This document shows positions 1 through 5,688 of a stretch of DNA of 6,278 nucleotides, piece by piece. The stretch spans positions 1-6,278 of the forward strand of contig CAZTNW010000020.1 of assembly GCA_964614945.1 (NCBI GenBank), in the 5' to 3' direction. The notes beneath the pieces were generated by a model. The model saw nothing but the letters and a program-made list of their open reading frames with translations. It was not told where the DNA came from and made no database searches. Position 1 is the stretch's first letter. The number at the start of each line of letters is the position of its first letter. This stretch comes from CAZTNW01 sp964614945 (GTDB taxonomy: Bacteria > Caldisericota > JANLFM01). The position numbers and the translations under genes are program-made.

Positions 1-22
1 TTCAAATCGACCCCAATTAAAC

Positions 23-43
23 CCCTCGACTTATAGTCGAGGG
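23..43. repeat. Perfect inverted repeat (8-bp arms) at left edge
   Basis: CCCTCGAC (23-30) and GTCGAGGG (36-43) are perfect inverted arms around the 5-base loop TTATA. No T-run follows on the + strand, so it is not a classical Rho-independent terminator in that direction. It lies just upstream of a TATAAT hexamer (58-63) and would cover the matching -35 position, so it could be an operator for the operon starting at 166. It could also be the terminator or processing hairpin of a gene ending left of the window. The repeat is certain; the function is not. Confidence 0.6.
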
Positions 44-57
44 TAGTTCAGTTGCCA

Positions 58-63
58 TATAAT
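58..63 (+). promoter_or_regulatory. Possible -10 hexamer TATAAT ahead of the replication operon
   Basis: A perfect TATAAT lies about 100 bases ahead of the first start codon (166). At a 17-base spacing the -35 position (35-40, AGTCGA) matches the consensus poorly and falls inside the inverted repeat 23-43, so use of this promoter would probably need an activator. A second weaker candidate is TATAAA near 106. The rest of 64-165 is AT-rich with no other recognisable feature. Confidence 0.3.
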
Positions 64-165
64 CCTCATGACATGATAAAATTTTTCTTATCCTGTTAGT
101 CCAATTATAAATCACCTCAATTAGCATAGCCCTCACGAAGTAAAAAAATCACCAAAGGGGGAGCT

Positions 166-372
166 ATGCAAATCTTAATCACAGAAAAACAGCTTGCAGA
201 ACTCACAGGGCTGGCAATCCAAACCTTAAGAAACGCGAGGTTTTTGAGGAGAGGATTCCCTTATGTCCGGCTCGGCAGCGGGAAGCGGCCGACGATCCGT
301 TACATTGTCGACGATGTTAAAAAGTATTTAGAACAACACCGCATCGATCCAGAAGGGAGGTCCACGAGATGA
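166..372 (+). CDS. Small AlpA/excisionase-like helix-turn-helix DNA-binding protein
   Basis: This 68-aa protein has the layout of the MerR-like winged HTH proteins (HTH_17/AlpA/excisionase group) common at the head of prophage and integrative-element operons. The recognition-helix region is TEKQLAELTGLAIQTLRNAR (residues 6-25). It is followed by a glycine-containing wing and the family's closing motif RYIVDDVKKYLEQ (about 45-57). The usual NWR of the family reads NAR here. The start is supported by a strong ribosome binding site, AAAGGGGGAG (153-162). Its stop overlaps the next start (ATGA, 369-372). Known members act as transcription regulators or recombination directionality factors; which one applies cannot be decided, because no integrase or att site is visible. 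As the first gene it probably regulates its own operon. Confidence 0.85.
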   Translation: MQILITEKQLAELTGLAIQTLRNARFLRRGFPYVRLGSGKRPTIRYIVDDVKKYLEQHRIDPEGRSTR

Positions 373-503
373 AGCGAATTGAGCTGTTTATTCTTAGCTG
401 GATGCTGCGGAAGCGGGAAAGCATGATAGCAGTCGATTTCGACCCTAAACTTTCTCTGGAGATTGACCTGCTGCTGTCCCTCATCGAAAGGGTGTCCGAA
501 TGA
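369..503 (+). CDS. 44-aa microprotein, unknown function
   Basis: A short reading frame fills the gap between the HTH gene and the primase gene exactly. Its ATG overlaps the upstream TGA (ATGA) and its TGA (501-503) overlaps the next ATG (500-502). A good ribosome binding site, AAGGGAGG (353-360), sits 8 bases upstream. The product starts MKRIELFILSWMLRKRES and ends LLLSLIERVSE. The N-terminal half is amphipathic with basic residues, and the C-terminal half is a leucine-rich probable helix. It has no recognised family and no convincing membrane segment. The double overlap and good ribosome binding site argue that it is translated. Besides any function of its own, it may serve to couple translation of the primase to that of the HTH protein. 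Confidence 0.65.
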   Translation: MKRIELFILSWMLRKRESMIAVDFDPKLSLEIDLLLSLIERVSE

Positions 504-2101
504 ATACTGTAGAAGATGCTGTGGTCGATTACTGCCGACGTGGTTTCTCTCTCGTGCCCTTCCGGGCAATCCCACCGAAACCTGGTAAGACGAAGTGGGG
601 GAAGCGTCCACTTGTAAAATGGGAAGAACGTATGCGGCACGCAGCGGATGTAAAGACGATATTGGCTGAGTTTCGACAGTTTCCTGACGCATTGATTGGG
701 TGCTGTACCGGTGATGTATCGGGATTCGTGAATCTTGATGTTGACGATGAGGAAGGCAGGGAGCGGATTGACGAGCTTGTGCCTGACAGCCTCATGGTCC
801 CAACATATAAAACCATCAGCGGTGGACAGCAGATGATCTTCAAAGCCCCTTCCCCTTGCCCAGCTGGGGTTGTGCGATTCCTTCCCGGTCTGGATTTCCG
901 GGGGGATAGATCATGCACCATCCTTCCGCCATCGGAACTTGGGTATAAATGGTTGCCGGGGCTTAGTCTGGCTGAAGTTAAAGCACCGCTAATGCCGGCT
1001 GCGCTTCTTGCTGCAGTCAATAATATAAATGATAGAATATATAAGGGGCGTAACAGTTGTAATGCGACTGCCGAAAAGATGTTCGATCTTGGCAGACGTG
1101 ACAACGACCTATTTCATGTTGCCAACCATTTGACCAAGGGTGGCATGCCTGACGAAGAAATCGCACAAGTCCTTGAACATCTTATTATTTCATGGGGAGA
1201 GACACCCGATCCGAAGTGGATTTCAGATAAAATCGAAAGCGCAAAGAAGCGGGATTTGCGAAGATCTGGAGACATAACGAAGGCCATTGAAGAGTGGGTA
1301 AGCGTAACAGATGGTTACTTCAGCGTAACAGATTGCCGTCAAGCGTTACAATCCATAACAGATTCGGATCAGACCACCTTCCGAGTCATCCTGCATCGGC
1401 TGGCAAAGCGCGGAGTTATTGAGAAAAATGGGCACAAGGACGGTGTTTATCGCCGTATCGTCACTGAAATCGAACCGCTTGATTGGAAGAATGCAGACAC
1501 GAATCCATTGCCTCTTCACTGGCCCTTTCTCATCGAGCGCTTAGTTTCGATATACCCTGGTAACATCGCCATCATTGCCGGATCTCCGAATGCGGGGAAA
1601 ACGGCCTTCATCTTGAATTTCATCAAACTTAACCAGGACCACCAGGAGATCCACCTTTTCAGTTCCGAGGGGGGCAAGGAGGAACTGAATCAAAGGATAG
1701 CCAAGTTTGGACTGCCCTTTGACGATTGGACATTCCATGCTTGGGAACGGTCCGGTAACTTCCAGGACTGCGTCAAGCCGAACGCGATCAACATCATCGA
1801 CTATCTGGAAATTCATGATGACTTCTACAAGGTTGGTGGACAGATCAAGGCCATCGCGGACCGGCTTAAAACCGGTTTTGCACTGATCGCACTGCAAAAG
1901 CCTACTGGCAGAGATGCAGGCTTGGGTGGGGAACGTGGGCTTGAAAAGCCACGCCTATATCTTGCTATGGACGGTGGTCGCCTGAAGATCGTGAAGGCAA
2001 AAAGCTGGGCGCGCTGCGATCAGAATCCGAACGGGCTGATCCACGATTTCAAAATCATTGACGGTTGCAAATTCCACACGACCGGGGACTGGAAAAAATG
2101 A
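500..2101 (+). CDS. Primase-polymerase / RecA-fold ATPase fusion (replication protein)
   Basis: This 533-aa protein probably primes and helps unwind DNA for replication of the element. Residues about 5-170 are a bifunctional primase/polymerase (AEP/Prim-Pol) domain. They contain TGDVSGFVNLDVD with the metal-binding pair D80/D82, the second motif SGGQQMIF (107-114), and DFRGDRSCTILPPS (132-145) with the third acidic residue D132. The usual His of motif II (SGGxH) reads Gln111. Residues about 196-250 (GRRDNDLFHVANHL...) look like a primase C-terminal helical domain, and 262-322 like a winged helix. The C-terminal part is a RepA/DnaB/KaiC-like ATPase: Walker A GSPNAGKT (361-368), a likely catalytic E390 in LFSSEGGKEELNQRI, Walker B INIIDYLE (D434), and a sensor strand ALIALQK (Q466). 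The start overlaps the upstream stop and has AAAGGGTG (487-494). The gene is intact and of normal length for such fusions. Confidence 0.9.
   Translation: MNTVEDAVVDYCRRGFSLVPFRAIPPKPGKTKWGKRPLVKWEERMRHAADVKTILAEFRQFPDALIGCCTGDVSGFVNLDVDDEEGRERIDELVPDSLMVPTYKTISGGQQMIFKAPSPCPAGVVRFLPGLDFRGDRSCTILPPSELGYKWLPGLSLAEVKAPLMPAALLAAVNNINDRIYKGRNSCNATAEKMFDLGRRDNDLFHVANHLTKGGMPDEEIAQVLEHLIISWGETPDPKWISDKIESAKKRDLRRSGDITKAIEEWVSVTDGYFSVTDCRQALQSITDSDQTTFRVILHRLAKRGVIEKNGHKDGVYRRIVTEIEPLDWKNADTNPLPLHWPFLIERLVSIYPGNIAIIAGSPNAGKTAFILNFIKLNQDHQEIHLFSSEGGKEELNQRIAKFGLPFDDWTFHAWERSGNFQDCVKPNAINIIDYLEIHDDFYKVGGQIKAIADRLKTGFALIALQKPTGRDAGLGGERGLEKPRLYLAMDGGRLKIVKAKSWARCDQNPNGLIHDFKIIDGCKFHTTGDWKK
1048..1363. 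repeat. GCGTAACAG repeat cluster inside the primase gene
   Basis: GCGTAACAG occurs at 1048-1056, 1302-1310 and 1323-1331. The last two extend to AGCGTAACAGAT (1301-1312, 1322-1333). Variants follow at 1343-1350 (GCGTTACA) and 1353-1363 (CCATAACAGAT). In the cluster the units start at 1302, 1323, 1343 and 1353, so steps are 21, 20 and 10 bases, close to whole helical turns. The copy at 1048 is in a different reading frame and follows a very AT-rich stretch (1020-1045). Part of the cluster is also explained by protein repeats (SVTD, SVTD, SITD). It may be an intragenic binding site or origin, or chance plus protein repetition. Confidence 0.4.
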
Positions 2102-2181
2102 GCTTTATGAGAAGGGCACTCTCGGGGAGAGGATTGATTCGGAAATTTTACGTTCATGAAAGGAGGAAACACAGAAAATGA
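2098..2181 (+). CDS. Possible 27-aa basic microprotein
   Basis: This frame starts at an ATG overlapping the primase stop (ATGA, 2098-2101) and ends in a TGA overlapping the next start (2178-2181). It therefore bridges the two neighbours with 4-base overlaps at both ends. The product begins MSFMRRALSGRGLIRK and is strongly basic (mostly Arg, Lys and His). A weak ribosome binding site, GGGGA (2084-2088), lies 9 bases upstream. No family is recognised. The precise double overlap continues the pattern of the operon and is the main support. The gap is only 76 bases long, so chance is possible, and the frame could serve only to couple translation. Confidence 0.4.
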   Translation: MSFMRRALSGRGLIRKFYVHERRKHRK

Positions 2182-2546
2182 GAGATGATGAGCAGCAAAT
2201 ATTCCAGCACAAACCTTTTTTCGGTCAACGCTTGGGCAGCGTGAAGCCCGCACGCTATCCAGACCGCCACCCGAAAACAGGTGACAGGTTTTTTCACCAT
2301 CATCCAGATGGGAGTTTCACCAACCAAAATTCAGACAAGGAGGAAACAGAAATGCTTGATGCAAAAAAACTCGATGAAACATTAAGAATGGTAACGGGTG
2401 GAGATTTTGAATACCGGGTGATGAAGCTCCGCGAGCAGGGCGTCTCGCTGGCGGAGGCCATCGCCAAGGTTGCGGCGGAGTTTCCGGAGAAGCATGAAGA
2501 CTACTTACGCAGAGCGCAGATCGGGCAAGCCGAGCCGCTGAAATAA
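2178..2546 (+). CDS. 122-aa protein of unknown function with two possible starts
   Basis: No family is recognised. The first 58 residues are rich in His, Pro, Phe and charged residues, including FFHHHPDGSF (about 38-47), and look poorly structured. The rest (from M59) is a compact, predicted helical unit, with REQGVSLAEAIAKVAAEFPE (85-104) as a likely helix-turn-helix-like pair of helices. The first ATG (2178) has AAAGGAGG (2159-2166) at an 11-base spacing. M59 (2352) has its own AAGGAGG (2337-2343) at the better spacing of 8 bases, so a 64-aa product may be made as well or instead. It sits between the primase and the coiled-coil gene and is probably a phage-type accessory protein of the replication operon. 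Confidence 0.65.
   Translation: MRDDEQQIFQHKPFFGQRLGSVKPARYPDRHPKTGDRFFHHHPDGSFTNQNSDKEETEMLDAKKLDETLRMVTGGDFEYRVMKLREQGVSLAEAIAKVAAEFPEKHEDYLRRAQIGQAEPLK
2337..2354 (+). promoter_or_regulatory. Internal ribosome binding site and start codon
   Basis: AAGGAGG (2337-2343) lies 8 bases before an in-frame ATG (2352-2354) inside the 122-aa gene. The 12-base string AAGGAGGAAACA at 2337-2348 is an exact copy of 2160-2171, the ribosome binding site of the same gene's first start. This strongly suggests a working second initiation site giving a shorter protein starting MLDAKKLDETL. Alternatively 2352 is the only true start, and the upstream part is a leader that happens to stay open. Confidence 0.55.
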
Positions 2547-2562
2547 TGAGGAGGATCAATAT

Positions 2563-3069
2563 ATGAAAGAAACAATCTTAAGTTCATTGCCGGAGAGGTT
2601 TTCACAGCTTCAGCAGGAGCGCCAACAGGCAGATGAAAGAGTGGCAGTCCTCACCGGGAAACTGGAGGAGCATCGCCGAAGGATCGAGACCGCCGTAGCA
2701 GAGATCAAGCGGCTGGAAAGTGAGATTGCCAAAACCGTATCTTCCGGCGGCGATCCAGCAGGGCAACTGCGGAAGATTCGATCCCTGCGTGACGGCCTTG
2801 GGGATCTTCAAAATGTTGTTGATCTCGCGGACAACGCGGTTGAGGCGGCAAAGGATGTGTCGGCCAAGATCAGCAAGCAGATGCAGGAAGTTTTTCAGAA
2901 GGCCATCATGGAGGCCCGGAACGTGGTTTCCGAAGATTTGCAGGCCGAACTCCAGGATATTGAAAACCGGGTGAACGAATGGCGGACGGTGGTTTTTTCC
3001 ACATCCGAGCAGTTGGGCCTGCCAACCCCTAACTCCGGGACGGAGATCATTTTGACGGGCTTGAAATAA
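2563..3069 (+). CDS. 168-aa coiled-coil protein, unknown function
   Basis: A strong ribosome binding site, GAGGAGG (2548-2554), lies 8 bases before the ATG. Residues about 12-60 and 75-145 are almost continuous heptad-type helix rich in Glu, Gln, Lys, Arg, Leu and Ala (for example RFSQLQQERQQADERVAVL and IKRLESEIAKTV). A short Gly/Ser/Pro break (SSGGDPAG, about 61-68) separates them. This suggests an antiparallel or segmented coiled coil. The C-terminal tail, after about residue 150 (LGLPTPNSGTEIILTG), is probably extended. There is no signal peptide, membrane segment or catalytic motif. It is the last intact gene of the left operon, 16 bases after its neighbour. A structural or scaffold role is possible, but no specific function can be assigned. 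Confidence 0.8.
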   Translation: MKETILSSLPERFSQLQQERQQADERVAVLTGKLEEHRRRIETAVAEIKRLESEIAKTVSSGGDPAGQLRKIRSLRDGLGDLQNVVDLADNAVEAAKDVSAKISKQMQEVFQKAIMEARNVVSEDLQAELQDIENRVNEWRTVVFSTSEQLGLPTPNSGTEIILTGLK

Positions 3070-3262
3070 ACAATAGCGCCTGTGCCGCTACGTCATTGGC
3101 CCGGCATGGGGGCGATCCCCCCGCCGTCCTCCCGGTCACGGGGATCATTGGGGCTGCCTCGCTATGGGGCGGGGCGGTCCCATCCTAATCAATGGGTCCT
3201 TCCAGGCCACATGCAAGAACACGGGTGGCAAAACCTCCCAATCCAAGCAAAGGGTCGCTTAA
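3070..3262 (+). pseudogene. Possible remnant of a small protein gene, frameshifted (PAAR-like?)
   Basis: This GC-rich stretch directly follows the coiled-coil gene. In that gene's frame it reads NNSACAATSLARHGGDPPAV then LPVTGIIGAASLWGG up to a stop at about 3187. From about 3180 the next frame reads ILINGSFQATCKNTGG then KTSQSKQRVA and stops at 3260-3262. Both pieces have protein-like composition and join sensibly if one extra base is assumed in the G-run region 3164-3180. The GD-P, VTG and LING elements faintly recall PAAR-type spike-tip proteins, but the match is weak. No start codon with a ribosome binding site is seen. A 264-base GTG frame (3082-3345) in the third phase looks like a shadow. 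It may be a decayed gene, a recent indel or a sequencing error. Confidence 0.3.
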
Positions 3263-3382
3263 ATCAGCATCTTTCACTTCAAATTACATTGACAAGTGTA
3301 GGTCCATATAATAGTTGGCCTTTCCGAATGAATAATACTTTCTAAAAAATGGAAAAACAGATCAGGACCGAATTAGAATAGT
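3263..3382. other. AT-rich intergenic junction between convergent genes
   Basis: Base composition changes sharply here from GC-rich (before about 3262) to AT-rich. TTGACA (3289-3294) and TATAAT (3307-3312) are both perfect promoter hexamers, but only 12 bases apart, too close for a normal sigma-70 promoter. If used, it would read antisense into the 3' end of the - strand gene. CACTT (3275-3279) and AAGTG (3294-3298) form weak inverted arms. No clear terminator is visible for either convergent transcript and no gene is seen. Confidence 0.4.
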
Positions 3383-5314
3383 TTAGGTATTTGTGTCTTT
3401 TAGAGAAGATGCATCTTGTTCAAAAAAATCATTTAGGTAGCGAATATGCTCACCACATTTATTATAATAATTCGCAAAAATCCTTAGAACAATTGAAAGA
3501 ACAGAAACGCCGTTAATGAGAACATGCTGTATATTTTGATGTCCAAGCTGTAACTTAAGTTTAACCTTATCTATTTTACCAAAAGAACCGAGCAGCCCAG
3601 AATAATTTGGATAAGCATATTCAGTTATTAGATCATACATTTTACGGAATTTCGGAATAGTTTTATCCATTGCATCAACCAAAGTTAACACGTCAATTGA
3701 CTGTGGAAATCGTGAGTCATTATGGAAGCCGAATAAGCATCTCATAAGAAAACTGTCCAGATCTACTTTATTTTTATCCTTTAAAAAATTCGTCAAATGT
3801 TCATGGAGTGCGTATATAAGCGTAACGGTTTCCACTGTAGAGTGAGTTAGTATGACTGCAGGTATAATTTGATCGCGTTCAAAAAGATCAATAGAAGAAG
3901 AGGCGAGTGCCGACACTCTATGAATTAACAATTCTCTAAAAGAAAGTGCCTTAAAAGGAATTTTTGAATTTGCTGTTAGTGCAGCAATCCTAATTTGATC
4001 AGGCAAAGATGCTGCAATATTATCGGCAAGTCGTCGTGCTTCTTTAATCATCACAATATGTTTTTCCTCTATATCTGAAACCTTCAAATCTTTCGGAATT
4101 TGCCACCATGATCCTTTCCGCCTCCTTACCTTTTGCGTGATCATCATAAAATCCGAACTATTAGAATCAAAATCGATCTCATCAGGAGACAAATGGCGTG
4201 ATTTACTTTCCCTTTCAATAAGTTCGGCAAGCTTTTTTTCCGCTTCAGGGTCCATCCTCGGCGAATGGGATTCTTTCTTGCGCCAAGAACCAAAATGATG
4301 ATCCCACAGCCTACTAACTAAAAAATCACCTTCTTGAGGTGGCGCCGATGCAAAGCTATTAATTCCCGCCACTTTTTCTTCTTCAGGAAAGTTGGAATAG
4401 TATTCATTTAAACGCCTCAAGTCTTCTTTGAGATCTAATCCCCACACGAATTCCTGATTTTTTCGCATGAAAAGGGGCGCGCACCGCCGGTGAAGCTTGT
4501 CTGAAGAAACAAAAATCGTACAAAAGGGAAGGTAAAAGAGATATGCAATGTCTGTCCGATTTGATGAACGCTGAGTTGAAATAAGATTTGATCCAAGTGC
4601 AATCTGGAAGAATATTTCAATTGTTAATACATGGGCTGCATAAGGAGCAAAAATTGGAAGAGGTCTAAAGTCTGCTTTACTCCATGCTTCTATAATAGAC
4701 TTTTCATGTTCCAGTGAAAAACCGAAAAAGATGGATGCCATCTTTGTTATATCTGAAGGCTCCTGAGAACTAACGATCTCATCGGCGATTTTTTTTGCTT
4801 GCTCTAAAGATTTACATGTCTTTTCATTAATTCCCATTGCTCTAATACTGGAAGATGCTGCTAAGAGATCAAGATTTCCTAAAGATCTTCGCCAAGACTT
4901 CGCAAATTCGCGTTCCAACTCCAAAAATTTTCCATCTTGCCATCGTGAAAGAGCCTGTGCTTCGCTTGATTCTTCAAAAACCAATCCCTTTTTACCTTCA
5001 TCAGTTTTAACATGATGCCCACCCGTTATGGGAATTTGTCCGTTCATTGGGACGTTGTGGCCCATGAGATTGCCTATGCAAAGTGACCGATGGTAACTGC
5101 AGGGGTTCCTATGGAATTCAGGCGTTTTGTCGGCTATATATCCCACTTCTTGTTCAGGTGTTCGCCCCTGCCGTACAGCTTTTTCAAGATCAGCTAACGT
5201 CTCAACATAAAATATTGGGCAGATGACTGAATAGAAAAAATTGTCGAACCATACAGATTCATCCACGTTTAGGGACTGAAGGAATGATTTATCGAACAAA
5301 GTTATTGGTCCCAT
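3383..5314 (-). CDS. 643-aa PIN-like nuclease domain plus helical domain; putative defence cargo
   Basis: The function is not established. The N-terminal segment TLFDKSFLQSL (5-15) followed by FYVETLADLEK (35-45), and later TDIAYLFYLPFCTIFVSSDK (254-273), resemble the strands of a PIN-like metal-dependent nuclease fold. D8, E38, D255 and D272 are candidate metal ligands, with a large insertion between them (about 50-250). A charged linker (about 350-400) leads to a helical C-terminal region (about 410-643). Within it, AVILTHSTVETVTLIYALHE (486-505) and CLFGFHND (526-533) recall the helical DUF5677/HEPN-like proteins, tentatively. The start ATG has AGAGAGGTGA just upstream on this strand (5318-5327). 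The gene is more AT-rich than its neighbours, stands alone, and points against both flanking operons. It is probably a single-gene accessory RNase-type effector, for example phage defence, acting in the cytoplasm. Confidence 0.75.
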   Translation of the reverse strand: MGPITLFDKSFLQSLNVDESVWFDNFFYSVICPIFYVETLADLEKAVRQGRTPEQEVGYIADKTPEFHRNPCSYHRSLCIGNLMGHNVPMNGQIPITGGHHVKTDEGKKGLVFEESSEAQALSRWQDGKFLELEREFAKSWRRSLGNLDLLAASSSIRAMGINEKTCKSLEQAKKIADEIVSSQEPSDITKMASIFFGFSLEHEKSIIEAWSKADFRPLPIFAPYAAHVLTIEIFFQIALGSNLISTQRSSNRTDIAYLFYLPFCTIFVSSDKLHRRCAPLFMRKNQEFVWGLDLKEDLRRLNEYYSNFPEEEKVAGINSFASAPPQEGDFLVSRLWDHHFGSWRKKESHSPRMDPEAEKKLAELIERESKSRHLSPDEIDFDSNSSDFMMITQKVRRRKGSWWQIPKDLKVSDIEEKHIVMIKEARRLADNIAASLPDQIRIAALTANSKIPFKALSFRELLIHRVSALASSSIDLFERDQIIPAVILTHSTVETVTLIYALHEHLTNFLKDKNKVDLDSFLMRCLFGFHNDSRFPQSIDVLTLVDAMDKTIPKFRKMYDLITEYAYPNYSGLLGSFGKIDKVKLKLQLGHQNIQHVLINGVSVLSIVLRIFANYYNKCGEHIRYLNDFFEQDASSLKDTNT

Positions 5315-5471
5315 TCGTCACCTCTCTTTAAAGATAACTATTCTGTAATATGGCTGACTACTATATAAAAGTGTTCAACCAGGCATTTAGAAAATTATTT
5401 GTCGATTACATGAGGCATATAATCTATCAAGCTCCTCCATTTTGAGGGCCTTATAGGCCTGATAAACGTTG

Positions 5472-5617
5472 CTGCAAACCCTTTACCCATAAAGATTCCA
5501 GGACGGAGAAAAAAGTACCGTCTGCAAATGCCCTACCCATCAAGTTTTCGTTAAATCCCTGCAAACGCTTATCCACAAAAGTTTTCCGGAGACGTTGTAA
5601 AACCCCACCAATTCAAG
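5472..5617 (+). repeat. Iteron-like 23-bp direct repeats (three, plus a degenerate fourth)
   Basis: Three copies share CTGCAAA, then a C/T-rich middle with a CC pair, ending in AAG: 5472-5494 (CTGCAAACCCTTTACCCAT then AAAG), 5522-5544 (CTGCAAATGCCCTACCCAT then CAAG) and 5559-5581 (CTGCAAACGCTTATCCACA then AAAG). A weaker fourth copy lies at 5595-5617 (TTGTAAAACCCC at its start, TTCAAG at its end). Start-to-start steps are 50, 37 and 36 bases. This arrangement fits binding sites for a replication initiator or a regulator. The shared head and tail of the first three copies are clear by eye; the fourth is doubtful. Confidence 0.65.
5569..5577 (+). promoter_or_regulatory. Perfect-consensus DnaA box TTATCCACA
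   Basis: TTATCCACA matches the strongest known DnaA binding sequence exactly and lies inside the third direct repeat. A relaxed match (TTTTCCACA) also occurs at 2995-3003 inside the coiled-coil gene, probably by chance. Together with the repeats and the AT-rich DNA that follows within about 100 bases, the box suggests that host DnaA takes part in replication or regulation here. A single box is weak proof by itself. Confidence 0.55.
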
Positions 5618-5661
5618 CTTTCCAGGTGCGAGCCCACATCTAAAAAAGCAAAATGTGGTTG

Positions 5662-5677
5662 AGGCCTAAAAAGGCCT
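5662..5677. repeat. Paired AGGCCT palindromes
   Basis: AGGCCT occurs twice, separated by AAAA, giving a 16-base perfect dyad that can form a 6-bp hairpin. A further AGGCCT lies at 5455-5460, next to a near-copy AGGGCC (5445-5450), with nearly the same spacing. CCACAT (5634-5639) and ATGTGG (5653-5658) form another inverted pair just upstream. These could be operators or part of the origin. There is no T-run directly after the hairpin on the + strand, so a terminator is unlikely. Confidence 0.45.
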
Positions 5678-5688
5678 AATTAAGGTTT

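Noticed and set aside
1..20. TTCAAAT followed by CGACC at the very left edge resembles the T-loop and 3' end of a tRNA, which would fit an integration site.
   Set aside because: Only the loop and half a stem are inside the window. The following bases do not give a CCA end at the right place, and the other half of the molecule cannot be seen.
300..692. Two overlapping - strand frames (300-692 and 317-640).
   Set aside because: They cover the coupled HTH, microprotein and primase starts on the + strand, and show no ribosome binding site or family features.
529..1104. 191-aa reading frame on the - strand within the primase gene.
   Set aside because: Antisense shadow of a strongly supported gene; Ser/Arg/Pro-rich composition, no recognisable motif.
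1541..1897. 118-aa - strand frame opposite the ATPase domain.
   Set aside because: Antisense to the Walker A/B region, whose conservation explains the open frame.
2720..2974. 84-aa + strand frame inside the coiled-coil gene.
   Set aside because: Out-of-frame shadow, Arg/Pro-rich, no own ribosome binding site.
2995..3003. TTTTCCACA as a second DnaA box.
   Set aside because: It fits only the relaxed consensus, lies in coding DNA and has no companion repeats or AT-rich segment.
3082..3345. GTG-started 87-aa frame after the coiled-coil gene.
   Set aside because: No ribosome binding site, composition rich in Pro/Arg/Gly/Trp typical of a shadow of GC-rich DNA, and it overlaps the better-looking protein pieces in the other two frames.
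5472..5617. The direct repeats as a CRISPR array.
   Set aside because: Repeats are too few and too variable, with unequal short spacers and no cas genes nearby.
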